Shown here piece by piece: positions 16,572-24,437 of a DNA stretch of 64,000 nt. Numbering within the stretch: the stretch's first letter is position 1; every line of letters starts with the position of its first letter. Origin of the DNA: WHTX01 sp038255145 (lineage in GTDB: Bacteria; Actinomycetota; Acidimicrobiia; Acidimicrobiales; CAIXPF01). Position numbers and translations under genes: made by a program. The stretch spans positions 1 through 64,000 of the forward strand of contig JBBSLP010000019.1 of NCBI GenBank assembly GCA_038255145.1. Reading direction: 5' to 3'. The notes under the pieces were generated by a model. The model searched no databases. It saw nothing but the letters and a program-made list of their open reading frames with translations, and was not told the DNA's origin.

Positions 16572-17203
16572 GCGCCACCGACGGGAACACCCCGGGGCGG
16601 CTCGTCCCCCTCACCCCTGACCAGCTCGACCCTGCCCAGCAGGCGCTGCACGACTCCATCGGTGGGGGCCGGCGGGCCGCGGTGCACGGCCGGGCCCTGG
16701 GCCTGGTGGCCGCGGATGGGTCCCTGGTCGGGCCCTTCGACGCCTACCTGCGCCAGCCGGTCATCGGCGCCCGCCTGGCCGAGCTCGGTGAGGCGCTGCG
16801 CTTCGACACCACCCTGCGCCGCGACCTCCTCGAGCTGGCCGTGCTCGTGGTGGCCCGGCACACGTCGGCCGAGTTCGAGTGGTTCGCCCACTCCCGCCTG
16901 GCCCTGGCTGCGGGGTTGCCCGCCGAGGTCGTCGACGCCCTGCGCCACGGCCGCGAACCCGAGCTCGACGATCCCGAGCTGGTCCTGGCCCACCGCTTCG
17001 CCCGTCAGCTGGTGACGGGGTACCGGGTCGACGACGCCACCTACGCCGAGGCCGTCGAACGCCTGGGCGAGCCCGCCACCTTCGAGCTGACGGCGCTGAT
17101 CGGCTTCTACGGCTGCGTGTCCGCCGTGCTCAACACGTTCCAGGTGCCCCTGCCCGTGGGTGTCGAGCCCCTGCCCCCGCTGGGCGCCGCGGTGGAGCCG
17201 TGA
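16568..17203 (+). CDS. Carboxymuconolactone decarboxylase (AhpD-like) family protein
   Basis: A 211-residue all-helical protein of the CMD/AhpD superfamily. The family core is LRRDLLELAVLVVARHTSAEFEWFAHSRLALAAGLP, with the Glu/His pair (EFEWFAH) of the gamma-carboxymuconolactone decarboxylase subfamily rather than the CxxC of AhpD peroxidases. The start overlaps the acyl-CoA ligase stop, and its own stop overlaps coaE, so all three are co-translated. Its enzymatic role with the ligase is unknown; such pairs occur in catabolic loci. Confidence 0.75.
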   Translation: MSATDGNTPGRLVPLTPDQLDPAQQALHDSIGGGRRAAVHGRALGLVAADGSLVGPFDAYLRQPVIGARLAELGEALRFDTTLRRDLLELAVLVVARHTSAEFEWFAHSRLALAAGLPAEVVDALRHGREPELDDPELVLAHRFARQLVTGYRVDDATYAEAVERLGEPATFELTALIGFYGCVSAVLNTFQVPLPVGVEPLPPLGAAVEP

Positions 17204-17823
17204 GCGGGCTGAACGGTGGCCGCCGGGTGATCGGGCTGACGGGGGGCATCGGCGTGGGCAAGTCCACCGCGGCCCGCCTGCTCGGTGCCCGGGGCGCGGC
17301 CATCGTCGACGTGGACGCCGTGGCCAAGGCCGTCATCGAGCCCGGTGGCGTGGGCCACGAGGCCCTCGTCGAACGGTTCGGGGCCGGCCTGGTGGTCGAC
17401 GGCCGGTTGGACCGGGCCGCCCTCGGCGCGGTGGTGTTCGGCGACCCCGCCGCCCTGGCCGACCTGGTCGCCATCAGCCACCCCGCCACCAACACGGCCA
17501 TGGCCGCCGAGGTGGCCGCGGCGCCCGACGGTGCTGTGGTCGTGCTGGACATGGCCGTGCTGGCCGAGTACCCCAACCTGGGTCGCTGGCCCGGCGGTGG
17601 CTACGAGCGGGTGCTGGTGGTCGAGGCTCCCCTCGACGTTCGCCTCGACCGCCTGCAGCACCAGAGGGGCATGGCCCGTGACGACGCCCTGGCCCGCATC
17701 ACCGCCCAGTCGAGCGACGAGCAGCGCCGGGCCCTGGCCGACTGGGTGGTCGACAACGGTGGGGACCTCGACCACCTCGAAGCCCAGGTCGAACGCCTGT
17801 GGACCGAGCTAGAGGCGGGGTGA
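17200..17823 (+). CDS. coaE: Dephospho-CoA kinase
   Basis: A 207-residue P-loop kinase catalysing the last step of CoA synthesis, phosphorylating the 3'-OH of dephospho-CoA. The Walker A motif LTGGIGVGKST spans residues 13-23, followed by DVDAVAKAVIEPG, the lid region QHQRGMARDDALARITAQ and the C-terminal VDNGGDLDHLEAQVERLW typical of CoaE. The GTG start overlaps the previous stop. Linking CoA synthesis to an acyl-CoA ligase in one transcript is sensible. The length matches the short form without the C-terminal UPF0157 domain seen in some actinobacteria. Confidence 0.9.
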   Translation: MSGLNGGRRVIGLTGGIGVGKSTAARLLGARGAAIVDVDAVAKAVIEPGGVGHEALVERFGAGLVVDGRLDRAALGAVVFGDPAALADLVAISHPATNTAMAAEVAAAPDGAVVVLDMAVLAEYPNLGRWPGGGYERVLVVEAPLDVRLDRLQHQRGMARDDALARITAQSSDEQRRALADWVVDNGGDLDHLEAQVERLWTELEAG

Positions 17824-17833
17824 CGGCAGGCCG

Positions 17834-17850
17834 GCGGGCCGTCAGCCCGC
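17834..17850. terminator. Short hairpin at coaE/hydrolase convergence
   Basis: GCGGGC - CGTCA - GCCCGC, covering the stop codon of the leftward gene. The stem has only 6 bp, so this is a weak call. Confidence 0.3.
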
Positions 17851-18627
17851 GCCGTCGAGGACGGCGGCGAGCACGGCGGCCACCATCGCCGGGGTGAGCT
17901 CGTGGCCGCATCCCGCCACCTCGACCAGCCGTCCGCCGGCCAACTGGGCCAAGCGACGCCCGTGGGCCACCGGCACCAGGGGGTCCTCGGCCCCGTGCAC
18001 GACGGTCACCTCGACCTGCAACCCCTCGGCCGCGTCCAGCAGGGGGGGCGCCGCCATCCACGCGGCGCGCAGGCCGTCCTCGCCCTGCAGGCCGCCGTCG
18101 ATCCACCGCCGGGCCAGGGCCTGGGCTGTGGACGGGTCGTGGCGGTCGGCGGCCCCGCACAGGGTCACCAGCTCGCGCCCCAGGGAGCGGCCCAGCACCT
18201 CGGGTGCGGTGCCGCTGCGGGTGCGCCAGAGCAGCTGCACGGCCACCATCTCGTCGGGCCCCGGCAGGGCCGGTTCGACCACCCAAGCCGACGTGCCCAC
18301 CAGGGTCAGGGCGCCGACGAGCTCGGGGCGGCGGGCGGCCACGGCCAGGGCGACGGCTCCGCCGAAGCCCCAACCCACCAGGTGGGAGGGTTCGGCCATG
18401 CCCTCGATGTCGATGGTGATGTCGGCCGAGACGGCGTCGACCACGGCGTCGAAGGTGGGTCGGGCCGCCAGCGGGGCGCACCGACCCTGGCCGGGCAGAT
18501 CGGGCCGCAGCACCACGCGGCCGCCGTGCTCGAGCCCGTCGACGAGTGCATCGGGCCAGGCCGAGGCGGACCGGGCGGCGTCGGCCAGCAACACCACGTG
18601 ATCCGTGCCCGTCCCGTCGCCCCCCAC
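17842..18627 (-). CDS. Alpha/beta-hydrolase-fold protein lacking the Ser nucleophile
   Basis: A 261-residue protein with a clear alpha/beta-hydrolase order: strand VVLLADAA, VVLRPDLPGQGRC, the nucleophile-elbow strand, and the acid/base end VVHGAEDPLVPVAHG and VAGCGHEL. The elbow reads GWGFGG where the family has G-x-S-x-G, so Ser is replaced by Gly (codon GGC), and the usual His-Gly oxyanion motif is ADAARS. Asp and His remain. It is therefore either a non-hydrolytic member or inactive. The GTG at 18627 is chosen for the TACCCT box 7 bases upstream. Confidence 0.75.
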   Translation of the reverse strand: MGGDGTGTDHVVLLADAARSASAWPDALVDGLEHGGRVVLRPDLPGQGRCAPLAARPTFDAVVDAVSADITIDIEGMAEPSHLVGWGFGGAVALAVAARRPELVGALTLVGTSAWVVEPALPGPDEMVAVQLLWRTRSGTAPEVLGRSLGRELVTLCGAADRHDPSTAQALARRWIDGGLQGEDGLRAAWMAAPPLLDAAEGLQVEVTVVHGAEDPLVPVAHGRRLAQLAGGRLVEVAGCGHELTPAMVAAVLAAVLDGAG

Positions 18628-18634
18628 CAGGAGC

Positions 18635-18640
18635 AGGGTA
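18635..18640 (-). promoter_or_regulatory. -10 box, leaderless hydrolase-like gene
   Basis: TACCCT read leftward, 7 bases before the GTG at 18627. Confidence 0.5.
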
Positions 18641-18711
18641 GGGGTCGGCTCGCGCCGGTTACCATCCCGCCCGCGACTCGAGGGGTCAGCGCAAACGCAA
18701 GGGGAGCAGAC

Positions 18712-19794
18712 ATGCGGGTGGCGATCGGCATCGGGGGTGCGAACTCCGGCAAGCGCAACGACTGGCAGGAACAGGTCGACTTCGTCCGCGAGGCCGAGCG
18801 CCTCGGCGTGCACGACGTGTGGTCGGCCGAGGCCTGGGGCCAGGACGCCGTGGTGCCCCTGGCCTTCCTGGCCGCGGTGACCGACACCATCCGCCTGGGC
18901 AGCGGCATCATGCAGATCTCGGCCCGGGTCCCGGCCATGACGGCCATGACCGCGCTCACCCTGGCCACGGTGTCGGACAACCGCTTCGTGCTCGGGCTCG
19001 GGGTGTCGGGGCCCCAGGTCGTCGAAGGCCTCCAGGGCCTGCCCTTCGCCGATCCCATCGGCCGGCTCGAGGAACACGTCGACATCGTCCGCCTGGCCTT
19101 CGCCGGCGAGAAGCTCGTCTACGACGGCGCCCACCACCAGCTCCCCCGCCCCGGCGGCGAGGGCAAGGCCCTGCGCCTGTCCCAGCCCGGCAACCCCAAC
19201 ATCCCCATCTACCTGGCCACCCTTTCGCCGCGCTCGCTGCGCTACACGGGCCAGGCCGCCGACGGCTGGGCCGGGACGTCGTTCGTGCCCGAGGCCGGCG
19301 ACGTGCTCCTCGGACCCATCCGCGACGCGGCGGTGGCCGCAGGGCGCGACCCGGCGACCATCGACATGCAGGCCGGCGGCTCCCTGGCCTTCGGTGACCT
19401 CGAGCAGTTGCTCGACCGGTTCCGGCCCGGGTTGGCCTTCCCCATCGGCGCCATGGGCTCGCGCCAGCACAACTTCTACAACGCCGCCTTCCGCCGGGCC
19501 GGTTACGACGGTGCCTGCGAGGAGATCCAGCAGTTGTGGTTGGACGGCAAGCGCGACGAGGCCATCGCCCGCGTGCCTGACGAGCTCGTGGCCCAGACCA
19601 CCCTGCTGGGCGACGACGACCACGTGAAGTCCCGCATCCGGGCCTACCGCGACTCGGGCATCACCACCCTGCGCCTCCAGCCCGAGGGGTCCACCGTGGA
19701 CGAGCGCCTGGCCACCCTGGCCCGAGGGCTGGACCTGGTGCGCGAGGTGGACGCCGAAGCCCCGACCCCGGCGTCGGCGTCGTCCCCGGCGTGA
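18712..19794 (+). CDS. LLM-class F420-dependent oxidoreductase
   Basis: A 360-residue luciferase-like TIM barrel. It opens MRVAIGIGGANSGKRNDWQE and has GVHDVWSAEAWGQDAVVPLAFLAA, TIRLGSGIMQISARVPAMTAM and FVLGLGVSGPQVVEGLQG, typical of actinobacterial F420-dependent members such as F420-dependent methylene-H4MPT reductase-like proteins. AGGGGAGCAGAC lies just before the ATG. The stop overlaps the nucleoside hydrolase start (GTGA). The C-terminal tail is Ala/Ser/Pro-rich and disordered. A related protein lies at 41065-42105. Substrate not predictable. Confidence 0.83.
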   Translation: MRVAIGIGGANSGKRNDWQEQVDFVREAERLGVHDVWSAEAWGQDAVVPLAFLAAVTDTIRLGSGIMQISARVPAMTAMTALTLATVSDNRFVLGLGVSGPQVVEGLQGLPFADPIGRLEEHVDIVRLAFAGEKLVYDGAHHQLPRPGGEGKALRLSQPGNPNIPIYLATLSPRSLRYTGQAADGWAGTSFVPEAGDVLLGPIRDAAVAAGRDPATIDMQAGGSLAFGDLEQLLDRFRPGLAFPIGAMGSRQHNFYNAAFRRAGYDGACEEIQQLWLDGKRDEAIARVPDELVAQTTLLGDDDHVKSRIRAYRDSGITTLRLQPEGSTVDERLATLARGLDLVREVDAEAPTPASASSPA

Positions 19795-20753
19795 CGGTCC
19801 TCGCCGGCCCTGACGGCCACCTACCCGTGCCCATGGTGGTGGACTGCGACCCGGGGCACGACGACGTCCTCGCCATCCTCGTCGCCGCCCGCCACGCCGA
19901 GCTCGTGGGCCTGACCACGGTGTCGGGCAACGCGCCGTTGGCCGACACCACCCGCAACGCCCTGCGCATCTGCGAGCTGGCCGGCCTCGACGTGCCCGTG
20001 CACGCCGGGGCGGCGCACCCCCTGGTGGCCGAACCCGCCCACGCCACCCACATCCACGGCGAGGGTGGGCTGGGCGGGGCGCCCGCGGCCTCGACCGGAG
20101 GCCGCGCCGTCGACGGCGACGACGCCGGCGCCTTCATCGCCGGGGCGGCGGTGGCCAACCCCGGGCTGTGGGTAGTGGCCGTCGGCCCCACCACCAACGT
20201 GGCCACCGCCCTCACCGAGTACCCCGCGCTGGCCACCGAGCTGGCCGGCGTGTCCTACATGGCCGGCGCCGCCGGGCCGGGCAACCGCACGCCCACGGCC
20301 GAGTTCAACGCCTGGGCCGACCCCGAGGCCCTGCAGGCCGTGCTGGTCAGCGGGGTCACCCCCTTGCGCATGGCCGGGCTCGACCTGACCCGCCAGTTCC
20401 TGCTCGACGGTGCCTTCGTAGCCCAGCTGCGGGCCGCGGCCACCCCGGTGTCGACGTTCTGCGCCGACATGCTGGACTTCCACCTCGACCGCCAGCTGGC
20501 GGCCACGGGCCGCCGGGCCGCACCGGCCCACGACGTGTGCGCCGTGTTGGCCGTGACCCACCCCCAGCTCGTGCGGCGGCGGACCCGCTTCGTCTACGTG
20601 CAGCTGGTGGGCCACCTGACCCGGGGCATGACCGTCATCGACGCCAACCCCCACCCCCGCCGCCCCACGGCCGAGGTCGAGGTCGGCTACGCCATCGACG
20701 CCGACGCCGCTCGGGCCGTCCTCCTCGACGCCGTCATCACCGCCGGCACCTGA
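19791..20753 (+). CDS. Inosine-uridine preferring nucleoside hydrolase
   Basis: A 320-residue nucleoside hydrolase that cleaves the N-glycosidic bond of ribonucleosides to base plus ribose in salvage. The Ca2+ site DCDPGHDD (residues 18-25) supplies the catalytic Asp. The substrate loops FNAWADPEALQAVL and PAHDVCAVLAVTHP (the latter with the fourth metal ligand) are present. The length is normal. The GTG overlaps the stop of the LLM gene, so the pair is a two-gene operon, ending at a long hairpin (20767-20812) that faces the convergent SMP-30 gene. Confidence 0.9.
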   Translation: MTVLAGPDGHLPVPMVVDCDPGHDDVLAILVAARHAELVGLTTVSGNAPLADTTRNALRICELAGLDVPVHAGAAHPLVAEPAHATHIHGEGGLGGAPAASTGGRAVDGDDAGAFIAGAAVANPGLWVVAVGPTTNVATALTEYPALATELAGVSYMAGAAGPGNRTPTAEFNAWADPEALQAVLVSGVTPLRMAGLDLTRQFLLDGAFVAQLRAAATPVSTFCADMLDFHLDRQLAATGRRAAPAHDVCAVLAVTHPQLVRRRTRFVYVQLVGHLTRGMTVIDANPHPRRPTAEVEVGYAIDADAARAVLLDAVITAGT

Positions 20754-20766
20754 CCCGCCCGTGGGC

Positions 20767-20812
20767 GTCGATTCGTGGCCGTAGCGGACTGCGGTCGGCC
20801 ACGGGCATCGAC
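20767..20812. terminator. Interrupted hairpin, bidirectional
   Basis: Outer arms GTCGAT/ATCGAC and inner arms CGTGGCCG/CGGCCACG. It lies between two convergent stops. Confidence 0.55.
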
Positions 20813-20820
20813 CGGTCGGC

Positions 20821-21738
20821 TCAGCGGTTGAAGGCCAGCTCCAGGCCGGGACGGGCCCAGCGGGTCTTCACCAGGCGGCCGGTCATGGACAGGGTGATGT
20901 ACGCGTCGGTGAGGTCGGCGCCGCCGAAGCAGATGTTGGTGGTCAGCGTGTCGTCGGTGGGCACGTGGCTCACCTCGCCCTCGGGGCTGATCACGGTGAT
21001 GCCACCGTTGCGGATGGTGGCCACGCACACGTTGCCGCCCGAGTCCACGGCCAGGGAGTCCAGCAGCTGCCAGCCACCCAGGCCGGCCAGCAGCTCGGGG
21101 CGGTGCTCGGGCCCCCGGTACTCGGACACCTGGCCCGGCCCCGACAGGTTCAGGTAGAAGACCCGGCCCTGGTTGGTGTCGGCCCAGTACACCCGGTCCC
21201 CGGCCGGGGACAGGCCTACGCCGTTGGGGGAACCCAGGGGGAAGGCCACCTCGGTCACCGACGAACCATCGGGCTGGGCGTAGTACAGGCCACCGCGGTC
21301 GAGGTCCCGGGGCCGGGTCTTGCCCAGGTCGGTGAACCAGAAGCCGCCGGTGCTGTCGAAGACGATGTCGTTGGGGCCCTTGAGCCGTTCCCCACCGCAG
21401 TCGGTGTAGAGCGTCTCCACCTCACCGGTGTCGAGGTCGACCCGCTGGATGGACCCCCCGGCGTAGTCCTCGGGCTGCTCACCGGGCACCAGGCCGCCCT
21501 TGGACGTGCGGTGGAAGAGCATGCCGCCGTTGTTGCAGACGTAGACCTTGCCGTCAGGCCCGATGGCGGCGCCGTTGGGGCCACCACCGAGCTCGGCCAC
21601 CACGTCGACCTTGCCGTCTGCGCTCACCCGGGTCAGGGTCTGGCGGGCGATCTCCACGAGGACGACGCTGCCGTCGGAGAGCCAGATCGGCCCTTCCGGG
21701 AACTGCAGGTCGGATGCGATGAGTTCGAAGTCCCCCAT
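20821..21738 (-). CDS. SMP-30/gluconolactonase family protein (paralogue 2)
   Basis: A 305-residue six-bladed propeller related to the protein at 3377-4306. It shares the order FPEGPIWLSDGSVVLVEIA, GGGPNGAAIGPDGKVYVCNNGG, KGPNDIVFDSTGGFWFTDLG, GSPNGVGLSPAGDRVYWADT and LLDSLAVDSGGNVCVATIRNGG, which holds the expected metal ligands (Glu, two Asn, Asp). Role: a metal-dependent lactonase, substrate unknown. The ATG at 21738 is chosen because the protein family starts there and TAGTGT lies 8 bases upstream; a much longer frame upstream overlaps the divergent peptidase gene. Confidence 0.83.
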   Translation of the reverse strand: MGDFELIASDLQFPEGPIWLSDGSVVLVEIARQTLTRVSADGKVDVVAELGGGPNGAAIGPDGKVYVCNNGGMLFHRTSKGGLVPGEQPEDYAGGSIQRVDLDTGEVETLYTDCGGERLKGPNDIVFDSTGGFWFTDLGKTRPRDLDRGGLYYAQPDGSSVTEVAFPLGSPNGVGLSPAGDRVYWADTNQGRVFYLNLSGPGQVSEYRGPEHRPELLAGLGGWQLLDSLAVDSGGNVCVATIRNGGITVISPEGEVSHVPTDDTLTTNICFGGADLTDAYITLSMTGRLVKTRWARPGLELAFNR

Positions 21739-21746
21739 GGCCGGCG

Positions 21747-21752
21747 ACACTA
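21747..21752 (-). promoter_or_regulatory. -10 box, leaderless SMP-30 gene
   Basis: TAGTGT read leftward, 8 bases before the ATG at 21738. Confidence 0.5.
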
Positions 21753-21813
21753 GGCCAGCACCCCAGGGTGGCCGCCAGCCCGCTGACGGCGCCGCCGGGG
21801 GTGGGCCCGACGC

Positions 21814-21819
21814 TAGGGT
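21814..21819 (+). promoter_or_regulatory. -10 box, leaderless M20 peptidase
   Basis: TAGGGT, 7 bases before the GTG at 21827. Confidence 0.55.
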
Positions 21820-21826
21820 CCGCGAC

Positions 21827-23179
21827 GTGCGCCCTGCTGATCTCGAGCCTGCCACCGGCGACGTGGTCGAGCTGCTCCAGCAGCTCATCCGCAACGCCTG
21901 CGTCAACGACGGCACCCCACCCTCGGGTGAGGAGTCCCGCAACGTGGACACCCTGGCCGACCACCTCGGCGGCTCGGGCCTCGACATCGAGCGCTTCGAG
22001 CTCCAGCCGGGCCGGGCCAACCTGGTGGCCCGGCTGGCCGGGCGCGACCCGTCCGCCCCCAAGGTGTGCCTCATGGGCCACACCGACGTCGTCCCCGTCA
22101 ACCGCGACGGGTGGCGGCGCGACCCGTTCGGCGGCGAGCTGGTGGCCGGCGAGGTGTGGGGGCGCGGCGCGGTCGACATGCTCAACCTGACCGCGGCCAT
22201 GGCCGTGGCCGCCAGCCACATCGGCCGCTCAGGCATCCGTCCCGCCGGCGACCTCATCTTCCTGGCCGTGGCCGACGAGGAGGCCGCCGGCACGTGGGGC
22301 GCCGGTTTCATGGCCGAGCGCCACTGGGACGCCATCGCCTGCGACTACGTGCTCACCGAGAACGGCGGGCTCATCTCCGGCCCCGTCGGCGCCCCCACGG
22401 TGACCATGAACGTGGCCGAGAAGGGCTTCGCCTGGCGCCGTCTGGTGGTCAAGGGCACCCCCGGGCACGGGTCCATGCCCTACCGGACCGACAACGCCCT
22501 GGTGAAGGCGGCCGAGGTCGTGTCCAGGCTGGCCGCCTACCGCCCCCGCACCGAGATCGGCGACCTGTGGCGGCGCCGCGTCGCCGGCATGGACCTGCCC
22601 GCCCAGCTGGCCGCCGACCTCGTCGACCCCGACCGCATGCGTGACGCCCTGGCCTCCCTGCCCAGCACCGGCGCGGCGGGGCACTTCCACGCCTGTGCCC
22701 ACACCACGTTCTCCCCCAACATGGCCCACGGCGGCATCAAGACCAACGTCGTCCCCGACCGCGTCGCCCTCGACGTCGACATCCGCACCCTGCCCGGCGA
22801 GACCCCCGAGTCGGTGGCCGAGCACCTGGCCCAGGCCCTGGGCGACCTGGCCGCCGACGTGGACATCTCCCCCCTGGCTCCGGACAGCTGGGCCACCGAG
22901 TCCCCCATCGACACCCCCATGTGGCAGGCCATGGACGCGGCGGTGGCCCACCACCACCCCGGCGTCGACCTGGCCCCGGGCCTGGTGGTCGGCTTCACCG
23001 ACGCCCGCTTCTTCCGCCGGCGCGGGGTGGTCGCGTACGGGGCGGGGCTGTTCTCACCGTCCATGTCCGGCGCCGACTTCTCGTCGCGCTTCCACGGCAA
23101 CGACGAGCGGGTCGACGTCGAGTCCCTGGGCCTGACCACCGACTTCTACCTGCGCACCCTCGATCACCTCTGGACCTGA
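21827..23179 (+). CDS. M20/M25/M40 family metallo-hydrolase
   Basis: A 450-residue dizinc peptidase or deacylase of the M20 family (ArgE/DapE/CPG2-like). Zinc ligands and catalytic residues are visible: His85 and Asp87 in MGHTDVVP, Asp117 in GRGAVDMLN, the Glu151-Glu152 pair in ADEEAAG, and the last His near the C-terminus in SSRFHGNDERV. The central insertion (about residues 215-330) is the dimerisation lid, with GTPGHGSMPYRTDNALVKAAEVV. The GTG start follows a leaderless box. Whether it acts on peptides or N-acyl amino acids cannot be told; dapE would fit the dapD pathway but is not specifically indicated. Confidence 0.85.
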   Translation: MRPADLEPATGDVVELLQQLIRNACVNDGTPPSGEESRNVDTLADHLGGSGLDIERFELQPGRANLVARLAGRDPSAPKVCLMGHTDVVPVNRDGWRRDPFGGELVAGEVWGRGAVDMLNLTAAMAVAASHIGRSGIRPAGDLIFLAVADEEAAGTWGAGFMAERHWDAIACDYVLTENGGLISGPVGAPTVTMNVAEKGFAWRRLVVKGTPGHGSMPYRTDNALVKAAEVVSRLAAYRPRTEIGDLWRRRVAGMDLPAQLAADLVDPDRMRDALASLPSTGAAGHFHACAHTTFSPNMAHGGIKTNVVPDRVALDVDIRTLPGETPESVAEHLAQALGDLAADVDISPLAPDSWATESPIDTPMWQAMDAAVAHHHPGVDLAPGLVVGFTDARFFRRRGVVAYGAGLFSPSMSGADFSSRFHGNDERVDVESLGLTTDFYLRTLDHLWT

Positions 23180-23222
23180 GCACGACGCGCTCCTCCGCAG
23201 GCCCGACGACCAAGCTGGGGCC

Positions 23223-23939
23223 GTGGACGACGCGGTGGATGACGCAACTGACGACGCGGTGGATGACGCAACTGACGACGCGGTGGATGACGCAGCTGAC
23301 GACGCGGTGACCGACTACGAGGGGGCGGGGTTCCGGGGCCGGCTGGGCTGGGGGACGAGCCCGGCCGTGGTCGTCATCGACCTGTGCCACGCCTACCTCG
23401 ATCCCGGCTCACCCCTGTACGCCGGCATCGAGGACGCGGTGGCATCAGCCGCGGCCCTGGTGGCCGGGGCCCGCGATCGTGGCATCCCCGTCATCTTCAC
23501 CCGGGTCGAGGTGGCGCCGGGCGGGCTCGACGGCGGGCTCTTCTACCTCAAGGTCCCTGCGCTGAAGCTCTTCGAGCGGGGCCACCCCCTGGCTGCGTTC
23601 CTCGACGACCCCGCCCCCCGGCCCAGCGAGGTGGTGGTGACCAAGCAGTACGCCTCGGCCTTCTTCGGCACGTCGCTGGCCCCGACGCTGCTGCGCATGG
23701 GCATCGACACCGTCGTGCTGTGCGGGGGGTCGACCTCGGGCTGCGTGCGGGCCACGGGCAACGACGCCCTGCAGTACGGCTTCCGCCCCATCGTCGTCGG
23801 CGACGCCTGCGGTGACCGCTCCCGCCGCCAGCACGACGCCAACCTCTTCGACCTCGAGGCCCACTGCGCCGACGTCGTCACCACCGCCGCGGCCCTGGCC
23901 CACTTCGACGCCCTGTTGCCGGAACCCGGCACCGGCTGA
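23223..23939 (+). CDS. Isochorismatase-like cysteine hydrolase
   Basis: A 238-residue cysteine hydrolase of the isochorismatase/N-carbamoylsarcosine amidohydrolase superfamily. The catalytic triad is Asp53 (VVVIDLCHAYLD), Lys141 (VVVTKQYASAFFGTS) and Cys174 (GGSTSGCVRATGNDA), with the cis-peptide region before the Cys. Residues 1-30 are an acidic low-complexity repeat (DDAVDDAT) encoded by a 24-bp minisatellite. A GTG at 23307, immediately before TDYEGAGF, could be the original start. The gene ends at a strong hairpin. Substrate: an amide or carbamoyl compound, unspecified. Confidence 0.83.
   Translation: MDDAVDDATDDAVDDATDDAVDDAADDAVTDYEGAGFRGRLGWGTSPAVVVIDLCHAYLDPGSPLYAGIEDAVASAAALVAGARDRGIPVIFTRVEVAPGGLDGGLFYLKVPALKLFERGHPLAAFLDDPAPRPSEVVVTKQYASAFFGTSLAPTLLRMGIDTVVLCGGSTSGCVRATGNDALQYGFRPIVVGDACGDRSRRQHDANLFDLEAHCADVVTTAAALAHFDALLPEPGTG
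23226..23309 (+). repeat. 24-bp minisatellite, 3.5 copies
   Basis: Units begin at 23226, 23250 and 23274, with a half unit at 23298. A full unit is GACGACGCGGTG followed by GATGACGCAACT; the third unit ends GCT instead of ACT. It is in frame and encodes DDAVDDAT. Confidence 0.95.
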
Positions 23940-23966
23940 GCGCGCCCTGGGCGTGCGGACGCGAAA

Positions 23967-23996
23967 CGACCCCCTGCCCGACAGGGCAAGGGGTCG
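23967..23996. terminator. Strong bidirectional hairpin terminator
   Basis: CGACCCC-c-TGCCC, loop GACA, GGGCA-a-GGGGTCG: a 13-position stem with one mismatch. It lies between the convergent isochorismatase and MaoC stops. Confidence 0.7.
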
Positions 23997-24009
23997 CGGC
24001 GCACGAGCG

Positions 24010-24426
24010 TCAGCCGTTGAGGACCACGGTGGCGGTGCCCGGCGTGGTCTTGGCGCCCTTGGCGTCCTCGGTCCAGATGTCGAGGTCGACCAGCTTGCGG
24101 CCGTCCTCCTCGCGCTTGGCCGTCACCACGCCCTTGCAGGTGAAGGTGGCGCCGCGCATGTCCATGCCCCGGTACTGGCAGGCGATGGCCCGCACCCAGC
24201 CCGAGGGGCCCACCCAGTTGGCCACCAGCTCACCCAGGGACGCGTACTTCATGCGCCCGTGGATGATGTTGTCCCCGATCTGGATGGCCTGGGGGAAGTC
24301 GGGATCGAAGTGCAGGGGGTTGTAGTCACCGGAACCAGCTGCGTACTTGACGAGCTGGGAGCGGTCGGGGGCCTTGGTGAGCTCGGGCAGCTCGTCCCCC
24401 ACGTTGACGTCGGCGAAGGTGGGCAC
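24010..24426 (-). CDS. MaoC-type (3R)-hydroxyacyl dehydratase, HadB-like subunit
   Basis: A 138-residue single hot-dog-fold protein. The hydratase-2 motif is present as DYNPLHFDPDFPQ followed by NIIHGRMKYASLGEL, giving the catalytic Asp and His. The GTG start has GAGGAGC upstream, in the 11-base gap after the previous gene's TGA, so the two are one operon. In mycobacteria HadA (non-catalytic) pairs with HadB (catalytic) to form the FAS-II dehydratase; this order, with the partner upstream, is the same. A role in fatty-acid elongation or enoyl hydration is inferred. Confidence 0.82.
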   Translation of the reverse strand: MPTFADVNVGDELPELTKAPDRSQLVKYAAGSGDYNPLHFDPDFPQAIQIGDNIIHGRMKYASLGELVANWVGPSGWVRAIACQYRGMDMRGATFTCKGVVTAKREEDGRKLVDLDIWTEDAKGAKTTPGTATVVLNG

Positions 24427-24437
24427 GGGGCTGCTCC

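Noticed and set aside
23226..23309. CRISPR-like array
   Set aside because: The units are contiguous with no spacers and are in frame with a coding sequence.
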